From Catenovulum sp. 2E275 (GTDB taxonomy: Bacteria > Pseudomonadota > Gammaproteobacteria > Enterobacterales > Alteromonadaceae): a DNA stretch of 64,000 nt. The position numbers were made by a program, and so were the translations under genes. Below the pieces are notes generated by a model. It ran no database searches, was not told the DNA's origin, and was given only the letters and a program-made list of their open reading frames with translations. Location of the stretch: positions 62,001 through 126,000 of the forward strand of contig NZ_JAOPFU010000001.1 of the NCBI RefSeq assembly GCF_025515275.1. The letters run 5' to 3'. Positions 27,955 through 36,778 of the stretch are shown here, in pieces; position 1 is the first letter of the stretch, and every line of letters starts with the position of its first letter.

Positions 27955-29052
27955 TTATTTAAGAGTTAAAACCCCTAATTTATAAGGTTCTCCCCCATAA
28001 GTACCATCCAATGATTCACCTGTATCACCCTGAAAAACAAATTGCAGATTACAGGGGTCAATTGTCAGATATTCATCATATCCGGAGCGGATCATTTCAC
28101 CATGGCTAATACCATCAGCCCATTTGTTGCTGCCCCAATCAACATTAGCATTGCCAGCAAACGGATTAGCTTCGGTATCAGCAAGCGGCTCCCACGGACC
28201 ATCTAAACTGGTTGATGTCCACGAACGGAAATATCTTGGACCATAACCCGGTGTGCGATACGCTTCCACTAGTAATAAATACTTGTCTGTACCATCTACC
28301 TTGTAAACGTTGGCGGCTTCAAATAAAAAGCTATTGCCGTTACCTCGGTGATCTTCCATTACAATTTCGTAGCCATCAAAATATGGGAAGTTTTCGCGTG
28401 ACGTTTTTGATTTATATAAAACACCATCATCTCGTGAGAAAAATAAATGACAATCTGTGTCATCACAAATCACCCAATAATCCAATTCCGGCTTGCCTTG
28501 CTCAATTGGCGGACCGTTGCGTAAAAAGTCCTCTCGTCTGATCCAGCTATTGACATCAGTAATGTCTGTCGTTGTTGAGAAGCCGCGCCCCCACTGAGTA
28601 AAGTTGTACCACTTGTTATGCGGTTTATAATAAAAAATCTGCGGTGCGACTGTATTACCGACTGTTGTGCCATGCATCGGATATTGGGCACTTGAGTCAG
28701 CTTCAGCCCAGTCTGAAAAGTTTAAATAAACGGATTTCCAGCTACCATCATTAATGGTCGCCCACACATGGAATTTGTTATCATAATGAACAACAGATGG
28801 ATCTTTAATACCATAGGCTCCATTATTTGGCGAAATCAGTGGTGCCGAAGCTTGCCATGAAAATTGAGTTGGCAAATCACAGCTCTGTTGCTGGTTATTG
28901 GTATTATCCTGCTGGTTTTGGCTGTTATCTTGCTCATTAACCAATACCGCTTCCTGCTTCTTATTACCGCTTGATATACATGCGGACAGGGCGACTACAC
29001 TGCAGATCGCCGCGAGCGACATAACCAGCTTATTGAGTTTCCTGTTTTCCAT
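27955..29052 (-). CDS. GH62 alpha-L-arabinofuranosidase, lipoprotein
   Basis: The 365-residue protein has a lipobox LSAC with Cys25, so it is probably anchored in the outer membrane. A Q/N-rich linker (about 28-55) leads to a single GH62 five-blade propeller. Family marks seen are KDPSVVHY with the general base Asp, DYWVICDDTDCHLFFS, LFEAANVYKV with the acid Glu, and RYFRSWTSTSLDGPWEPL. GH62 enzymes remove single arabinofuranose units from xylan main chains. GGAG lies 7 bases before the ATG, inside the end of the upstream GH43 gene, which stops 2 bases earlier, so translation is coupled. It is the last gene of the xylan series. Confidence 0.93.
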   Translation of the reverse strand: MENRKLNKLVMSLAAICSVVALSACISSGNKKQEAVLVNEQDNSQNQQDNTNNQQQSCDLPTQFSWQASAPLISPNNGAYGIKDPSVVHYDNKFHVWATINDGSWKSVYLNFSDWAEADSSAQYPMHGTTVGNTVAPQIFYYKPHNKWYNFTQWGRGFSTTTDITDVNSWIRREDFLRNGPPIEQGKPELDYWVICDDTDCHLFFSRDDGVLYKSKTSRENFPYFDGYEIVMEDHRGNGNSFLFEAANVYKVDGTDKYLLLVEAYRTPGYGPRYFRSWTSTSLDGPWEPLADTEANPFAGNANVDWGSNKWADGISHGEMIRSGYDEYLTIDPCNLQFVFQGDTGESLDGTYGGEPYKLGVLTLK

Positions 29053-29054
29053 AT

Positions 29055-30632
29055 TTATTCTCCAGTTGTTATTTGTACTTTGTCATTTAATTTGAAATAG
29101 TCAAAATCAACATACCCACCCTTGCGCTCAGTTGCATAATTAAAAAGTGCAAACCGGTAGCCCATAAAATGGCTAAGTTTATATTTCATCTTCAGCGTAT
29201 TACCGATAACTTGCCAATGCTTGCCATCCTGACTGTAATAAAATTGAGCGAGATCGCGCTGATTGGTGAAATCTCCAACAACGCGCAGCCAAATGTAAGT
29301 TTGACTCAGTGCAATCTGCTCAATAACCTGATGATCGCCATTTTGATTATTAATCATCAGTACACTGTGTTGATCATTGTGCTTTTCAATACCAACCAGC
29401 CCATATTCATCCTGCAAGGCTGCCAATCCGGTAAAATCACCATTTTCCATACCGTTTAATTCGATTTTTATCGTTGCACTGCTTTGTGGTCCAAACATTC
29501 GTTGAGTTAAGGTATTAGGGGCTTCAAACAGGTTAGTAACCACTTTATCTGTGGTTAAACGCAAATAGCCAGGACGTTGTTGCAAAGACCAAGCTCCTTC
29601 AATAGGGTTATGATTCCATTGCCAGACTAAATCTAGCTCAGCTTGGTTGAAGTCATCAGAACGAATTAAGCCTTGAACGCTATTTGTACCATAAGGCAGC
29701 GCTAACTTTTCAGCCCGAGGACTGATGATTGGCCAGCCATCGCGCCATTCAACCGGCACTAGATAAGGGATGCGACCCACTGCACCGCTATCTTTAAATG
29801 CATAGAGATACCATTTGCCGTCTGGCGTACTGATATATTGACCTTGTGCTATACCTTCATCCTGAAAAACCAGCCTACCTTCATATGGACCGGTGAGCGA
29901 GCGAGATCTATGGATAATTTGAGTTCTGGGTTTACCTCTAGGCCAGCAAATGTTTGAAATATAGTACCAGCCGTTTATTTTCTGAATTTGGGTGCCTTCC
30001 GCTTTTAAAATAAAGTCCTCGCCAGCAATCGCCGCTGCATCTGTAATAAGCGTTTTAGCAAGACCACCAGCTTTAATCCCAAATAAGTCAGAGTTAAGTT
30101 CAACTATTTTAATATCAGCATGACCATAAGCTAAATAAGCTCGACCATCATCGTCCAACAATAAAGAGGCATCATGGTATAAAGCGTCTAGCGTCACTTG
30201 CTGCCACTGACCATTTTCTATATCTGTAGTTGTCCAGATATAGGTTTTATCTGTGGTATAAGAAAATGACGTCACATAAAACACACCATTTTTATAATTA
30301 ATACTGCTTGCCCAAGTCCCTTTACTATAGGCATTGTTTCTGTCTAAATTCAGTGCTGCATTATTCTCATCCAACGCCTGATGAGCATAATTTATTACCT
30401 GCCAATGCAATAAATCATGGGATTTCATAATAGGTACACCCGGATTTAAATGCATTGTCGTACTACTCATATAATAAGTCTGACCAACCCGGATAACCGA
30501 CATATCTGGTACGTCGGCCCAAATATTGGGTTTAAATTCAAAATTGGATTTAGCATGCGCCACAAAACCTGCGCTCACAGTAACACTCAGCAAAATACAG
30601 AATATTCTGCATATTAATAAAAATGGTTTCAT
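29055..30632 (-). CDS. GH43 beta-xylosidase/arabinofuranosidase with C-terminal beta-sandwich
   Basis: The 525-residue protein has a GH43 propeller (about residues 30-310) with the three catalytic acids in VPDMSVIRVG, YHDASLLLDD and EGTQIQKING. A C-terminal concanavalin-like domain (about 330-520; CBM91/X19 type) follows, as in GH43 subfamily 12-like enzymes. I took ATG 30632, where a signal peptide starts (MKPFLLICRIF to FVAHA). An in-frame ATG at 30683 lies within the loop of an intergenic hairpin and would place a hydrophilic tail before the signal. It probably acts in the periplasm on arabinoxylo-oligosaccharides, coupled to GH62 downstream. Confidence 0.88.
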   Translation of the reverse strand: MKPFLLICRIFCILLSVTVSAGFVAHAKSNFEFKPNIWADVPDMSVIRVGQTYYMSSTTMHLNPGVPIMKSHDLLHWQVINYAHQALDENNAALNLDRNNAYSKGTWASSINYKNGVFYVTSFSYTTDKTYIWTTTDIENGQWQQVTLDALYHDASLLLDDDGRAYLAYGHADIKIVELNSDLFGIKAGGLAKTLITDAAAIAGEDFILKAEGTQIQKINGWYYISNICWPRGKPRTQIIHRSRSLTGPYEGRLVFQDEGIAQGQYISTPDGKWYLYAFKDSGAVGRIPYLVPVEWRDGWPIISPRAEKLALPYGTNSVQGLIRSDDFNQAELDLVWQWNHNPIEGAWSLQQRPGYLRLTTDKVVTNLFEAPNTLTQRMFGPQSSATIKIELNGMENGDFTGLAALQDEYGLVGIEKHNDQHSVLMINNQNGDHQVIEQIALSQTYIWLRVVGDFTNQRDLAQFYYSQDGKHWQVIGNTLKMKYKLSHFMGYRFALFNYATERKGGYVDFDYFKLNDKVQITTGE

Positions 30633-30666
30633 ATCAGAATTTGAATAATTGAATAAATAATTAGGC

Positions 30667-30702
30667 CAGGTTATTTTGCTCATTTAAATACAAAATAACC
30701 TG
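30667..30702 (-). terminator. Intergenic hairpin ahead of GH43
   Basis: A perfect 12-bp stem (CAGGTTATTTTG with CAAAATAACCTG) has a 12-base loop between the ExoP-like gene and GH43. It lacks a strong T-run and is a probable mRNA-stability or attenuation element. Confidence 0.5.
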
Positions 30703-30711
30703 ATGAGCCTA

Positions 30712-31350
30712 TTAGCTAGCGGTGGCGACTTCGTCTGCGCAGCCTTTTGAGCCTTTAGCTAAAGGTGCAATGCGGACCTCGCCAAGATGAAGTTCCAGAG
30801 AATCTGCTGTAGCCAGTGAAAACGGCCAGTCGATATGGCTTAAATCTACACCTTGCATAGCTAGGCAATTTAACGGTACAGGTAAAACAAACCACTTATT
30901 CCGTGGCGCATTTTTTAAGCTGTCAGAAATATCAACTTGCCCGCTGCAGTCTTTGCCACAATTCACTTTAAAAAAGACTTTTTGTGGCACCTTGCGGGAA
31001 ATCACTTTTAACGCAATCGCATATTCGGCTGAGTTTTCGTATTTAGACAAGTCAACCGGACTACCAACAATTGATGCATTAATTTCGCCTTTACCTTTAC
31101 GCCACTTTAACCTGAGCGCTGAGGGGATTTCTTTATCATCTGCTTTTTCTATTTTTAAAGCACCACCGGCACTTTGCCCACCTTTATCTTCAATAGGCAT
31201 CCACCAATTGCCGTCACCCCGAATAACCCACCCCCAATAACCTGGTGTTTCACCATTTAAAAAATAGAAAAAATTGGTGTTAATTTTTTCTTGAGCAACT
31301 ACCGGAAACCCCAAACTCATAAAAATCAATATCAATATACATTTGTTCAT
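30712..31350 (-). CDS. Stand-alone ExoP-type carbohydrate-binding domain protein
   Basis: The 212-residue secreted protein has a signal peptide MNKCILILIFMSLGF to VVAQ. ATG 31350 is chosen because AAGGAT lies ahead; an upstream start would prefix a charged tail. The body matches the extra C-terminal domain of the GH3 protein at 15290: a W-rich start (GYWGWVIRGDGNWWMPIED), SALRLKWRKGKGE, then AIALKVISRKVPQKVFFKV with C-G-K-D-C and RNKWFVLPVPLNC, where GH3 has LLCRANYC and LGKWQRLEFDISC. No catalytic domain is present. It looks like a periplasmic or surface glycan-binding module separated from its enzyme. Its place in the xylan series implies a xylan-related ligand. Confidence 0.7.
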   Translation of the reverse strand: MNKCILILIFMSLGFPVVAQEKINTNFFYFLNGETPGYWGWVIRGDGNWWMPIEDKGGQSAGGALKIEKADDKEIPSALRLKWRKGKGEINASIVGSPVDLSKYENSAEYAIALKVISRKVPQKVFFKVNCGKDCSGQVDISDSLKNAPRNKWFVLPVPLNCLAMQGVDLSHIDWPFSLATADSLELHLGEVRIAPLAKGSKGCADEVATAS

Positions 31351-31404
31351 TTTATTATCCTTTTTAATTAACAAAACGTTTACCAATTTTAGCTATTAAT
31401 ACAT

Positions 31405-31413
31405 TATAGTCAA
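31405..31413 (-). promoter_or_regulatory. TTGACTATA sequence upstream of the ExoP-like gene
   Basis: On the minus strand TTGACTATAAT gives a possible -10 (TATAAT), about 55 bases before the ExoP-like ATG, and contains the ATAGTC core of the shared operator. Only the core is conserved here. Confidence 0.3.
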
Positions 31414-31442
31414 CATGAATATTAATATTTTGTATGATAAAT

Positions 31443-32150
31443 TTATTTAATGCTATCTATAAAGGTATTAATAGTTAAACGACCCATTTTCGGGTTATTG
31501 TCAGGTTGAAATTCTTTTTCAATGTTACCCGAATGTAATAAATTGCAGGGGTAAACCACAAGGCGGTTAAAAATGCCTTCTACTGAACCAATACGCTGAA
31601 ATAGTGCAGTGTCACCGTTAATATAACCATCTGCTCTGCGCGGGATGTTGTTGCTGCCATCTTCTTTTTCCAACGATTGAAAGTAAAGTTCATTATTGAG
31701 CGCGTTCAGACGCTCGAAACCCGTTTTTTTATGCCGATAGAATCCGGTTCCACCTAAAGGCTGTCTGAATAAATAATGCAAAACAGCAAATGAATTCGCT
31801 TCGACAGAATCGACATGCGGAATACGCTGATAAATACTCAGTTGATTGGCCGCCTGCGTCACCAGCGAATAGTTGGGTTTATCAACCACAAAGGATGCGT
31901 CGGCAAGTGAAAAATAGTGGGCAATGTAAGGCAGTAGAATCGCCTTTAGATAGTCTTGATACTCATTAGGACCAGGCGCACGTATTCCTGGATATAGCTG
32001 CGACTGTCGCTGAAAATGAGCGGAGCAGGCTTGCTCGATTAACCAATCGCTTTGCGCAACAAAATCATCTATGACCAGAATCGGTGTTTGTGTTTGCCCG
32101 ATATAATAGCAATCCAGGGCAAAGTTTTTTCCCTGGCTTAATGTAATCAT
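31443..32150 (-). CDS. DUF6445-like protein, putative 2OG-Fe(II) oxygenase fold
   Basis: The 235-residue cytoplasmic protein has no signal peptide. It resembles the DUF6445 family that recurs beside TBDR and tryptophan-halogenase genes in Alteromonadales and Caulobacterales. It has an H-x-D pair (IPHVDSVEAN) and a distal His (NLLHSGNI), spaced about 85 residues apart as in 2-oxoglutarate/Fe(II) dioxygenases, with FNRLVVYPCNLLH in the last core strands. ATG 32150 with GGTGA is preferred to an in-frame ATG at 32186. The substrate is unknown. Its position inside the xylan series is the only sign of a common pathway with the halogenases. Confidence 0.65.
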   Translation of the reverse strand: MITLSQGKNFALDCYYIGQTQTPILVIDDFVAQSDWLIEQACSAHFQRQSQLYPGIRAPGPNEYQDYLKAILLPYIAHYFSLADASFVVDKPNYSLVTQAANQLSIYQRIPHVDSVEANSFAVLHYLFRQPLGGTGFYRHKKTGFERLNALNNELYFQSLEKEDGSNNIPRRADGYINGDTALFQRIGSVEGIFNRLVVYPCNLLHSGNIEKEFQPDNNPKMGRLTINTFIDSIK

Positions 32151-32212
32151 AAGTTCACCATTTGGGGCTTTAAATCTAACCCGCAAAGCATTTGCGGGTT
32201 AGATTAGACGGA

Positions 32213-33787
32213 CTAATTCAGTTGAATAACCATAACCGAGTGGGCCGGCAACTTAACGTTTAACTGGCCCGATTTTACTTTATGCTCAACCTTGACAGGT
32301 TTAACCCGCTCTGGATTATCAAAAGAGTTAAAAGTATTCATTTTAGGCGAAGTTAACAGCTGACCTTTCGCCAGTTTCGCTTTCTCCCCCTGCAGATTGA
32401 TCTTTACTTCTGCTTCATCTGATGCAGATAAATTAACCAAAGCGATGTAAGTTTTACCATCCAATGCTTTAGCAGCTGATGCACTGACAACCGGGTAGGA
32501 TTCGCCCTCAAAAGACTCATACGCCATTTGTTCTGTTTGCACCGGAATATGGGTCGCATCTTGGAACGGCACGTACATTTTAAACGTGTGATAAGTTGGT
32601 GTTAGCAACATTTTTTCTTTATCTGTCAGAATCATAGCTTGCAAAACATTGATCATCTGAGCAATATTGGTCATCTGAACTCGTTCTGCATAACGATGGA
32701 AGATATTCAGATTCGTCGCTGCAATCACAGCATCACGAATGGTATTTTGCTGATATAAAAACCCTGGGTTGTGATCAGCTTCTACGTCATACCATGCACC
32801 CCATTCGTCTACATAAAAACCAATTTCGCCTTCTGGATCATTTTTATCCAGCACAGCAATATTGTCCTGAATAAATTTTTCCATTTTTAAAGTATTGATC
32901 ATGGTTGAATGCCATTCAGATTCCGGGAAATTAATCGCCTTGCCTTTAACACTCCAGTCGTTAGTCGGTAAGGTGTAATAATGGAATGAAATCGCATCCA
33001 TTTTAGCTTTTTTGTTTTTGCTTAATACGTCTGTCCAACTGGTATCATCCCCAGTACCGCCACTGGCAACAAACACAGGTTGAGTGCCATTGTAAGTTTT
33101 AGCAAAGGTTGCATACTGGTTGTATAGATGGCTATAGAACTCAGGCGTCATATTACCGCCGCATCCCCAAGCTTCATTACCGATTGTCAGGTAATCAATT
33201 TTAAACGGCTCATCTCGCCCATTTGCGCGTCTTTCCTGCGCTAAACTCGAATTATTGGTTGAGGTCATATATTCAAGCCATTGCGCCATTTCCTGCGCTG
33301 TCCCTGTCCCCAGATTCACATTAAGGTAAGTTTCTGAACCTATCATTTCAGCCAGTTCAAAAAATTCGTGCGTACCAAATTGATTGCTTTCTTCAACCCC
33401 ACCCCAGTTTGAATTCACTCTGACCGGTCTTTTATTACGCTCACCTATACCATCGCGCCAATGATATTCATCAGCAAAACAGCCGCCCGGCCAACGCATT
33501 ACAGGTACCTTTAACGACTTTAATGCGTTTAATACATCGTTGCGGTAACCTTTAGTATTCGGGATGTCTGAATCCGTACCGACCCAAATCCCCTCGTAAA
33601 TTCCTCGACCTAAATGCTCGGTAAACTGACCATAAATATTTTTGTTAATTTTGGATCCAGTTTGATTGGTATCAATGTTAATAGAGATGTGCTCAACTGA
33701 AAAAGCTGGCAGGGATAAAGTTAATGACAAAACACCAAGCGAGCATACGCCAACTGTCTTGATGCTTTTTGTAATTAAATGTTTCAT
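32213..33787 (-). CDS. GH51 alpha-L-arabinofuranosidase
   Basis: The 524-residue enzyme has a signal peptide (to about LSLPAFS), so it is exported, unlike the many cytoplasmic GH51 enzymes. The TIM barrel carries MRWPGGCFADEYHW, the acid/base E205 in IGNEAWGCGG and the nucleophile E328 in FYVDEWGAWYD. A C-terminal beta-sandwich (about 390-524) ends MVIQLN. GH51 releases arabinofuranose from arabinoxylan or arabinan oligosaccharides, complementing GH62 and GH43 here. AGG precedes the ATG. A hairpin (AGGTCA with TGACCT, 33864-33894) separates it from the upstream GH30 gene. Confidence 0.93.
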   Translation of the reverse strand: MKHLITKSIKTVGVCSLGVLSLTLSLPAFSVEHISINIDTNQTGSKINKNIYGQFTEHLGRGIYEGIWVGTDSDIPNTKGYRNDVLNALKSLKVPVMRWPGGCFADEYHWRDGIGERNKRPVRVNSNWGGVEESNQFGTHEFFELAEMIGSETYLNVNLGTGTAQEMAQWLEYMTSTNNSSLAQERRANGRDEPFKIDYLTIGNEAWGCGGNMTPEFYSHLYNQYATFAKTYNGTQPVFVASGGTGDDTSWTDVLSKNKKAKMDAISFHYYTLPTNDWSVKGKAINFPESEWHSTMINTLKMEKFIQDNIAVLDKNDPEGEIGFYVDEWGAWYDVEADHNPGFLYQQNTIRDAVIAATNLNIFHRYAERVQMTNIAQMINVLQAMILTDKEKMLLTPTYHTFKMYVPFQDATHIPVQTEQMAYESFEGESYPVVSASAAKALDGKTYIALVNLSASDEAEVKINLQGEKAKLAKGQLLTSPKMNTFNSFDNPERVKPVKVEHKVKSGQLNVKLPAHSVMVIQLN

Positions 33788-33909
33788 TAGAGGCCTTATT
33801 TTAACTGATTATAGGGAACTAATTAAAAATAATAACAACTAAATGTAATAATGACTATATAAAAGGTCAAATTAAATAGAATTTAAACTGACCTAATTTT
33901 ACTTTTTTT

Positions 33910-35244
33910 TTAATCGTCTATTACAATCGTTACTATACTGCGGGCTGGTAACGTAGGCAGTTTTACAATCTTACCACTGGCATTTACTGTTAAAGATTCT
34001 TGGTTTTGAGTTTGTGAGGTGACGTAAGCGTCAATTGAACTCAATACATAAGGCATTTCAAAATCTACGTCCTGTTTATCTGTATTGCCACGGTTCAAGA
34101 TTACAATAACGGTATTGTCGGTATTTTTATAGCCTGTGACATAGGCACCACTAATGGTATTTTGAACATCAATTCGCTCTGCACCTGGGCGGATAAATTT
34201 AGAAAAGTGTGAAAACGCCCAGCCACGCTTTAAAACTTGTCCAGCTTGCGTACCAAATTGAGCTTGTCCATCGCCAATCAACGAATAATATCGCTTGGCC
34301 CACCACCAAATATAGGAATTCCAGTTCACACTCATAGTTTTGTGAATTTGGTATACTACTTTATCTAAGGTTTCGTCCCAAACGGCTTTGTTATCACCAC
34401 CCCATATCGCATCACCATCACCATCAGCATCATGAATCAGCCATTCTGTCATCCAGCGTTTTTTGTTTTTTTCCTCTGCCAATGAATATTCAGACAAGGC
34501 ATTTGTATTTTCAGCGCCATACAGGTGACCGCCAACATATTCAAAATTTGCCAGCGCTTCTTCGCTGTTTAAGCTTGGATCGGTATACGCACGATTAAAT
34601 CCAAGTGACTCACCAACCAATACCTGAGTTGGAATTAAGTCGCCTGATTGAATTAAAAAGTTTTTAAATTCTTCACCAGTCCAATCACAGGATTCATAAT
34701 CTGGATGCCAATCAGGTTCGTTTTGCACAGATACCACATCAATATTTACGCCTTTACTCACCATAAAATCAACATAGGCTTTTAAATGCAGTGCATAATC
34801 ATCATAATATTCAGGCAATAGTTTACCACCACCAACCGTGCTATTGTTGTCTTTCATATAAGCAGGTGGCGACCAAGGTGTTGCTAGAATTTTAACTTCA
34901 TCCGAGACAGATTTGGCCTCCAATAAATTATCAACCGCTAGTGACCATACGTCTTGAGTTGGATTAATAATAGTCCTTAAAACGGTTAAACCGAGTTCAT
35001 TTTCTCCTGTACCCACTAAAGTTTTCACTTCCGTATCAGACAACATATCATATGTCCACATAGGTAAAGCAGCACCAAACCCATCTATGGTTTGATAACG
35101 TGTTTTTAAATCGACGAACAGTTCAAACTGATTTTCCGGTTTTTTGTCATCTGAATCAGATTTAGAACCGGATGATGAACTTCCGCACCCAGTTAAACTC
35201 AGGGAATATATTAACAATAAAAATAAAGGGTTTTTAATCTTCAT
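33910..35244 (-). CDS. GH30 xylanase-like lipoprotein, variant without the Arg-Arg glucuronate motif
   Basis: The 444-residue lipoprotein has lipobox LTGC with Cys20 and a Ser/Asp-rich linker. ATG 35244 starts the signal; the longer in-frame start is spurious. The GH30 catalytic acids are seen in SVQNEPDWHP and RWMTEWLIHD. It is related to the next gene (NEPDWHPDYESC, YIWWW, KRGWAFSHFSKFIRPG), so it belongs near subfamily 8. Where the neighbour has WYIRRGYG, this protein has WWAKRYYS plus an insertion (GDGQAQFGTQAGQ). In GH30_8 an Arg of this motif binds the 4-O-methylglucuronate side chain, so this paralogue may not need that decoration. Specificity is inferred. Confidence 0.88.
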   Translation of the reverse strand: MKIKNPLFLLLIYSLSLTGCGSSSSGSKSDSDDKKPENQFELFVDLKTRYQTIDGFGAALPMWTYDMLSDTEVKTLVGTGENELGLTVLRTIINPTQDVWSLAVDNLLEAKSVSDEVKILATPWSPPAYMKDNNSTVGGGKLLPEYYDDYALHLKAYVDFMVSKGVNIDVVSVQNEPDWHPDYESCDWTGEEFKNFLIQSGDLIPTQVLVGESLGFNRAYTDPSLNSEEALANFEYVGGHLYGAENTNALSEYSLAEEKNKKRWMTEWLIHDADGDGDAIWGGDNKAVWDETLDKVVYQIHKTMSVNWNSYIWWWAKRYYSLIGDGQAQFGTQAGQVLKRGWAFSHFSKFIRPGAERIDVQNTISGAYVTGYKNTDNTVIVILNRGNTDKQDVDFEMPYVLSSIDAYVTSQTQNQESLTVNASGKIVKLPTLPARSIVTIVIDD

Positions 35245-35361
35245 ATAACAGGTAACTCCATAACAATTGCGAAGATATATTGATAAAAAATTTAAAACCT
35301 GAGCTTTAAAAAATAGTTTCAAACTCAGGTTAACGTAAATAGTAAAGCTATCTTGCTTAAA

Positions 35362-36582
35362 TTAGTTAGATACAAATGTTTGTACTGCCCAAGGATCTGC
35401 ATAGGCGGTAAATTGATTATTGCTAACCGTATAATTGCCTCTATAGTCCACATTCATAGAAGCTGAAGTGGAATATTTAGTCATTAGACTAACTGTGCCA
35501 TTTTGTAGGGTAAAATTAAGCTGTTTATGAGAGTTTGTTTTATTCACGACTACAATCACGAGTTTACCTGCATTATTTTTATAAGCGGTGACATAAACAT
35601 TGCTTTCAGGTACTTCGGTGGCACCGATACGCACATCGCCTGGACGGATAAATTTTGAAAATTGCGACATAATATAGCCACGCTTACTCACATTACCGTC
35701 TTCAGTCAACAGACCATACCCACGACGAATATACCACCAAATATAGGCACTATAATTTGCCACCATGCTTTGATGTAATTCCAAACCTACATCAATTGCT
35801 TCATCCCAATCATTGGCATCTTCGTTATTGGTGTAATGCTCAGTCATCCAGAGTTTTTTACCTTTTTGCAACGCAAGCGGGTAATTACTTGGCGTGACGC
35901 CGTACAAGTGACCGCCGATAATATCGACATAACTATTAGCGACAGGATCATTTAAAATCGGGTCAGAATAAGCTGTTGTAAAGCCTAATGACTCAGGGGC
36001 AACAATTTTAAGAGCAGGGTCTAATCGCCAGCCCTGGTCATTTAAATATGTAACAAAATCGGCACCCGACCATTCACATGATTCATAATCAGGATGCCAA
36101 TCCGGCTCATTTTGCAAAGATAAAGCATAAATAGGCGCATTTTCGCTTGCCATATAATTGGTAAAATCCATTAAATGATTGGTATAACCCCAATAATGTG
36201 CGGCCTCTAATTTACCACCATTGGTTAAGCTATTGTTATCTTTCATATAAGCGGGAGGTGTCCAAGGCGTTGCTAATATTTTAGCACCGTACGAATTAGC
36301 AATTTGTGCAGTAGGCACTTGCAGTGGCCACTGCGTTGAATCAGGATCGATACGCATTCGCATAATACTCAATCCCATTTCGCCATTACCTGTACCAAAC
36401 GCTTTTGTTGCTTGAGCTGATGTTAAATCATTAATCCAACCTGGAGCATTCATGCCACCAAAACCATCAATTTCTTGGTATTGGTTATTAAAATTAATGG
36501 TTACGTTACCAGCTAATGCATTTAAGCTCATAGAACTGAGCACTAATGCGGCTGAGACTACGAGTTGTTTATTTATTTCCAT
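35362..36582 (-). CDS. GH30 subfamily 8 glucuronoxylanase
   Basis: The 406-residue secreted enzyme has a signal peptide to about LNALAG. The fold is complete for GH30_8, TIM barrel plus side beta-domain. Acid/base E159 lies in LSLQNEPDWH, nucleophile E248 in LWMTEHYT, and the glucuronate-recognition region reads IWWYIRRGYG (R286, R287) followed by SKRGYIMSQFSKFIRPG, as in characterised XynC/XynA glucuronoxylan endo-xylanases. It would cut xylan next to 4-O-methylglucuronosyl residues and supply substrates for GH115. AAGG precedes the ATG. Followed after 117 bases by its GH30 paralogue. Confidence 0.92.
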   Translation of the reverse strand: MEINKQLVVSAALVLSSMSLNALAGNVTINFNNQYQEIDGFGGMNAPGWINDLTSAQATKAFGTGNGEMGLSIMRMRIDPDSTQWPLQVPTAQIANSYGAKILATPWTPPAYMKDNNSLTNGGKLEAAHYWGYTNHLMDFTNYMASENAPIYALSLQNEPDWHPDYESCEWSGADFVTYLNDQGWRLDPALKIVAPESLGFTTAYSDPILNDPVANSYVDIIGGHLYGVTPSNYPLALQKGKKLWMTEHYTNNEDANDWDEAIDVGLELHQSMVANYSAYIWWYIRRGYGLLTEDGNVSKRGYIMSQFSKFIRPGDVRIGATEVPESNVYVTAYKNNAGKLVIVVVNKTNSHKQLNFTLQNGTVSLMTKYSTSASMNVDYRGNYTVSNNQFTAYADPWAVQTFVSN

Positions 36583-36778
36583 ATGGATATAACCTTCTTT
36601 GTTAGTGTTTATAATGGATTAGCAGGCAAGCGCCTGCCATAGCGCTTATTCCATCACACTGGGTGATACAATAAATTTTGCAACCAGAACACTCAATGTC
36701 GGTAATGTAAAAACTCTGAATATGACTACAACTAAGTATCCCGGCTTGTTGTAACTGATTGTCCTTTGCTAAAGCGGT

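Noticed and set aside
30633-30683. Upstream ATG (30683) for the GH43 gene
   Set aside because: It falls in the loop of a perfect intergenic hairpin and would put 17 polar residues ahead of the signal peptide.
33864-33894. Terminator between the GH30 variant and GH51 genes
   Set aside because: Only the outer 6 bp of the stem pair well and the minus-strand T-run is short, so it was mentioned but not listed as a terminator.
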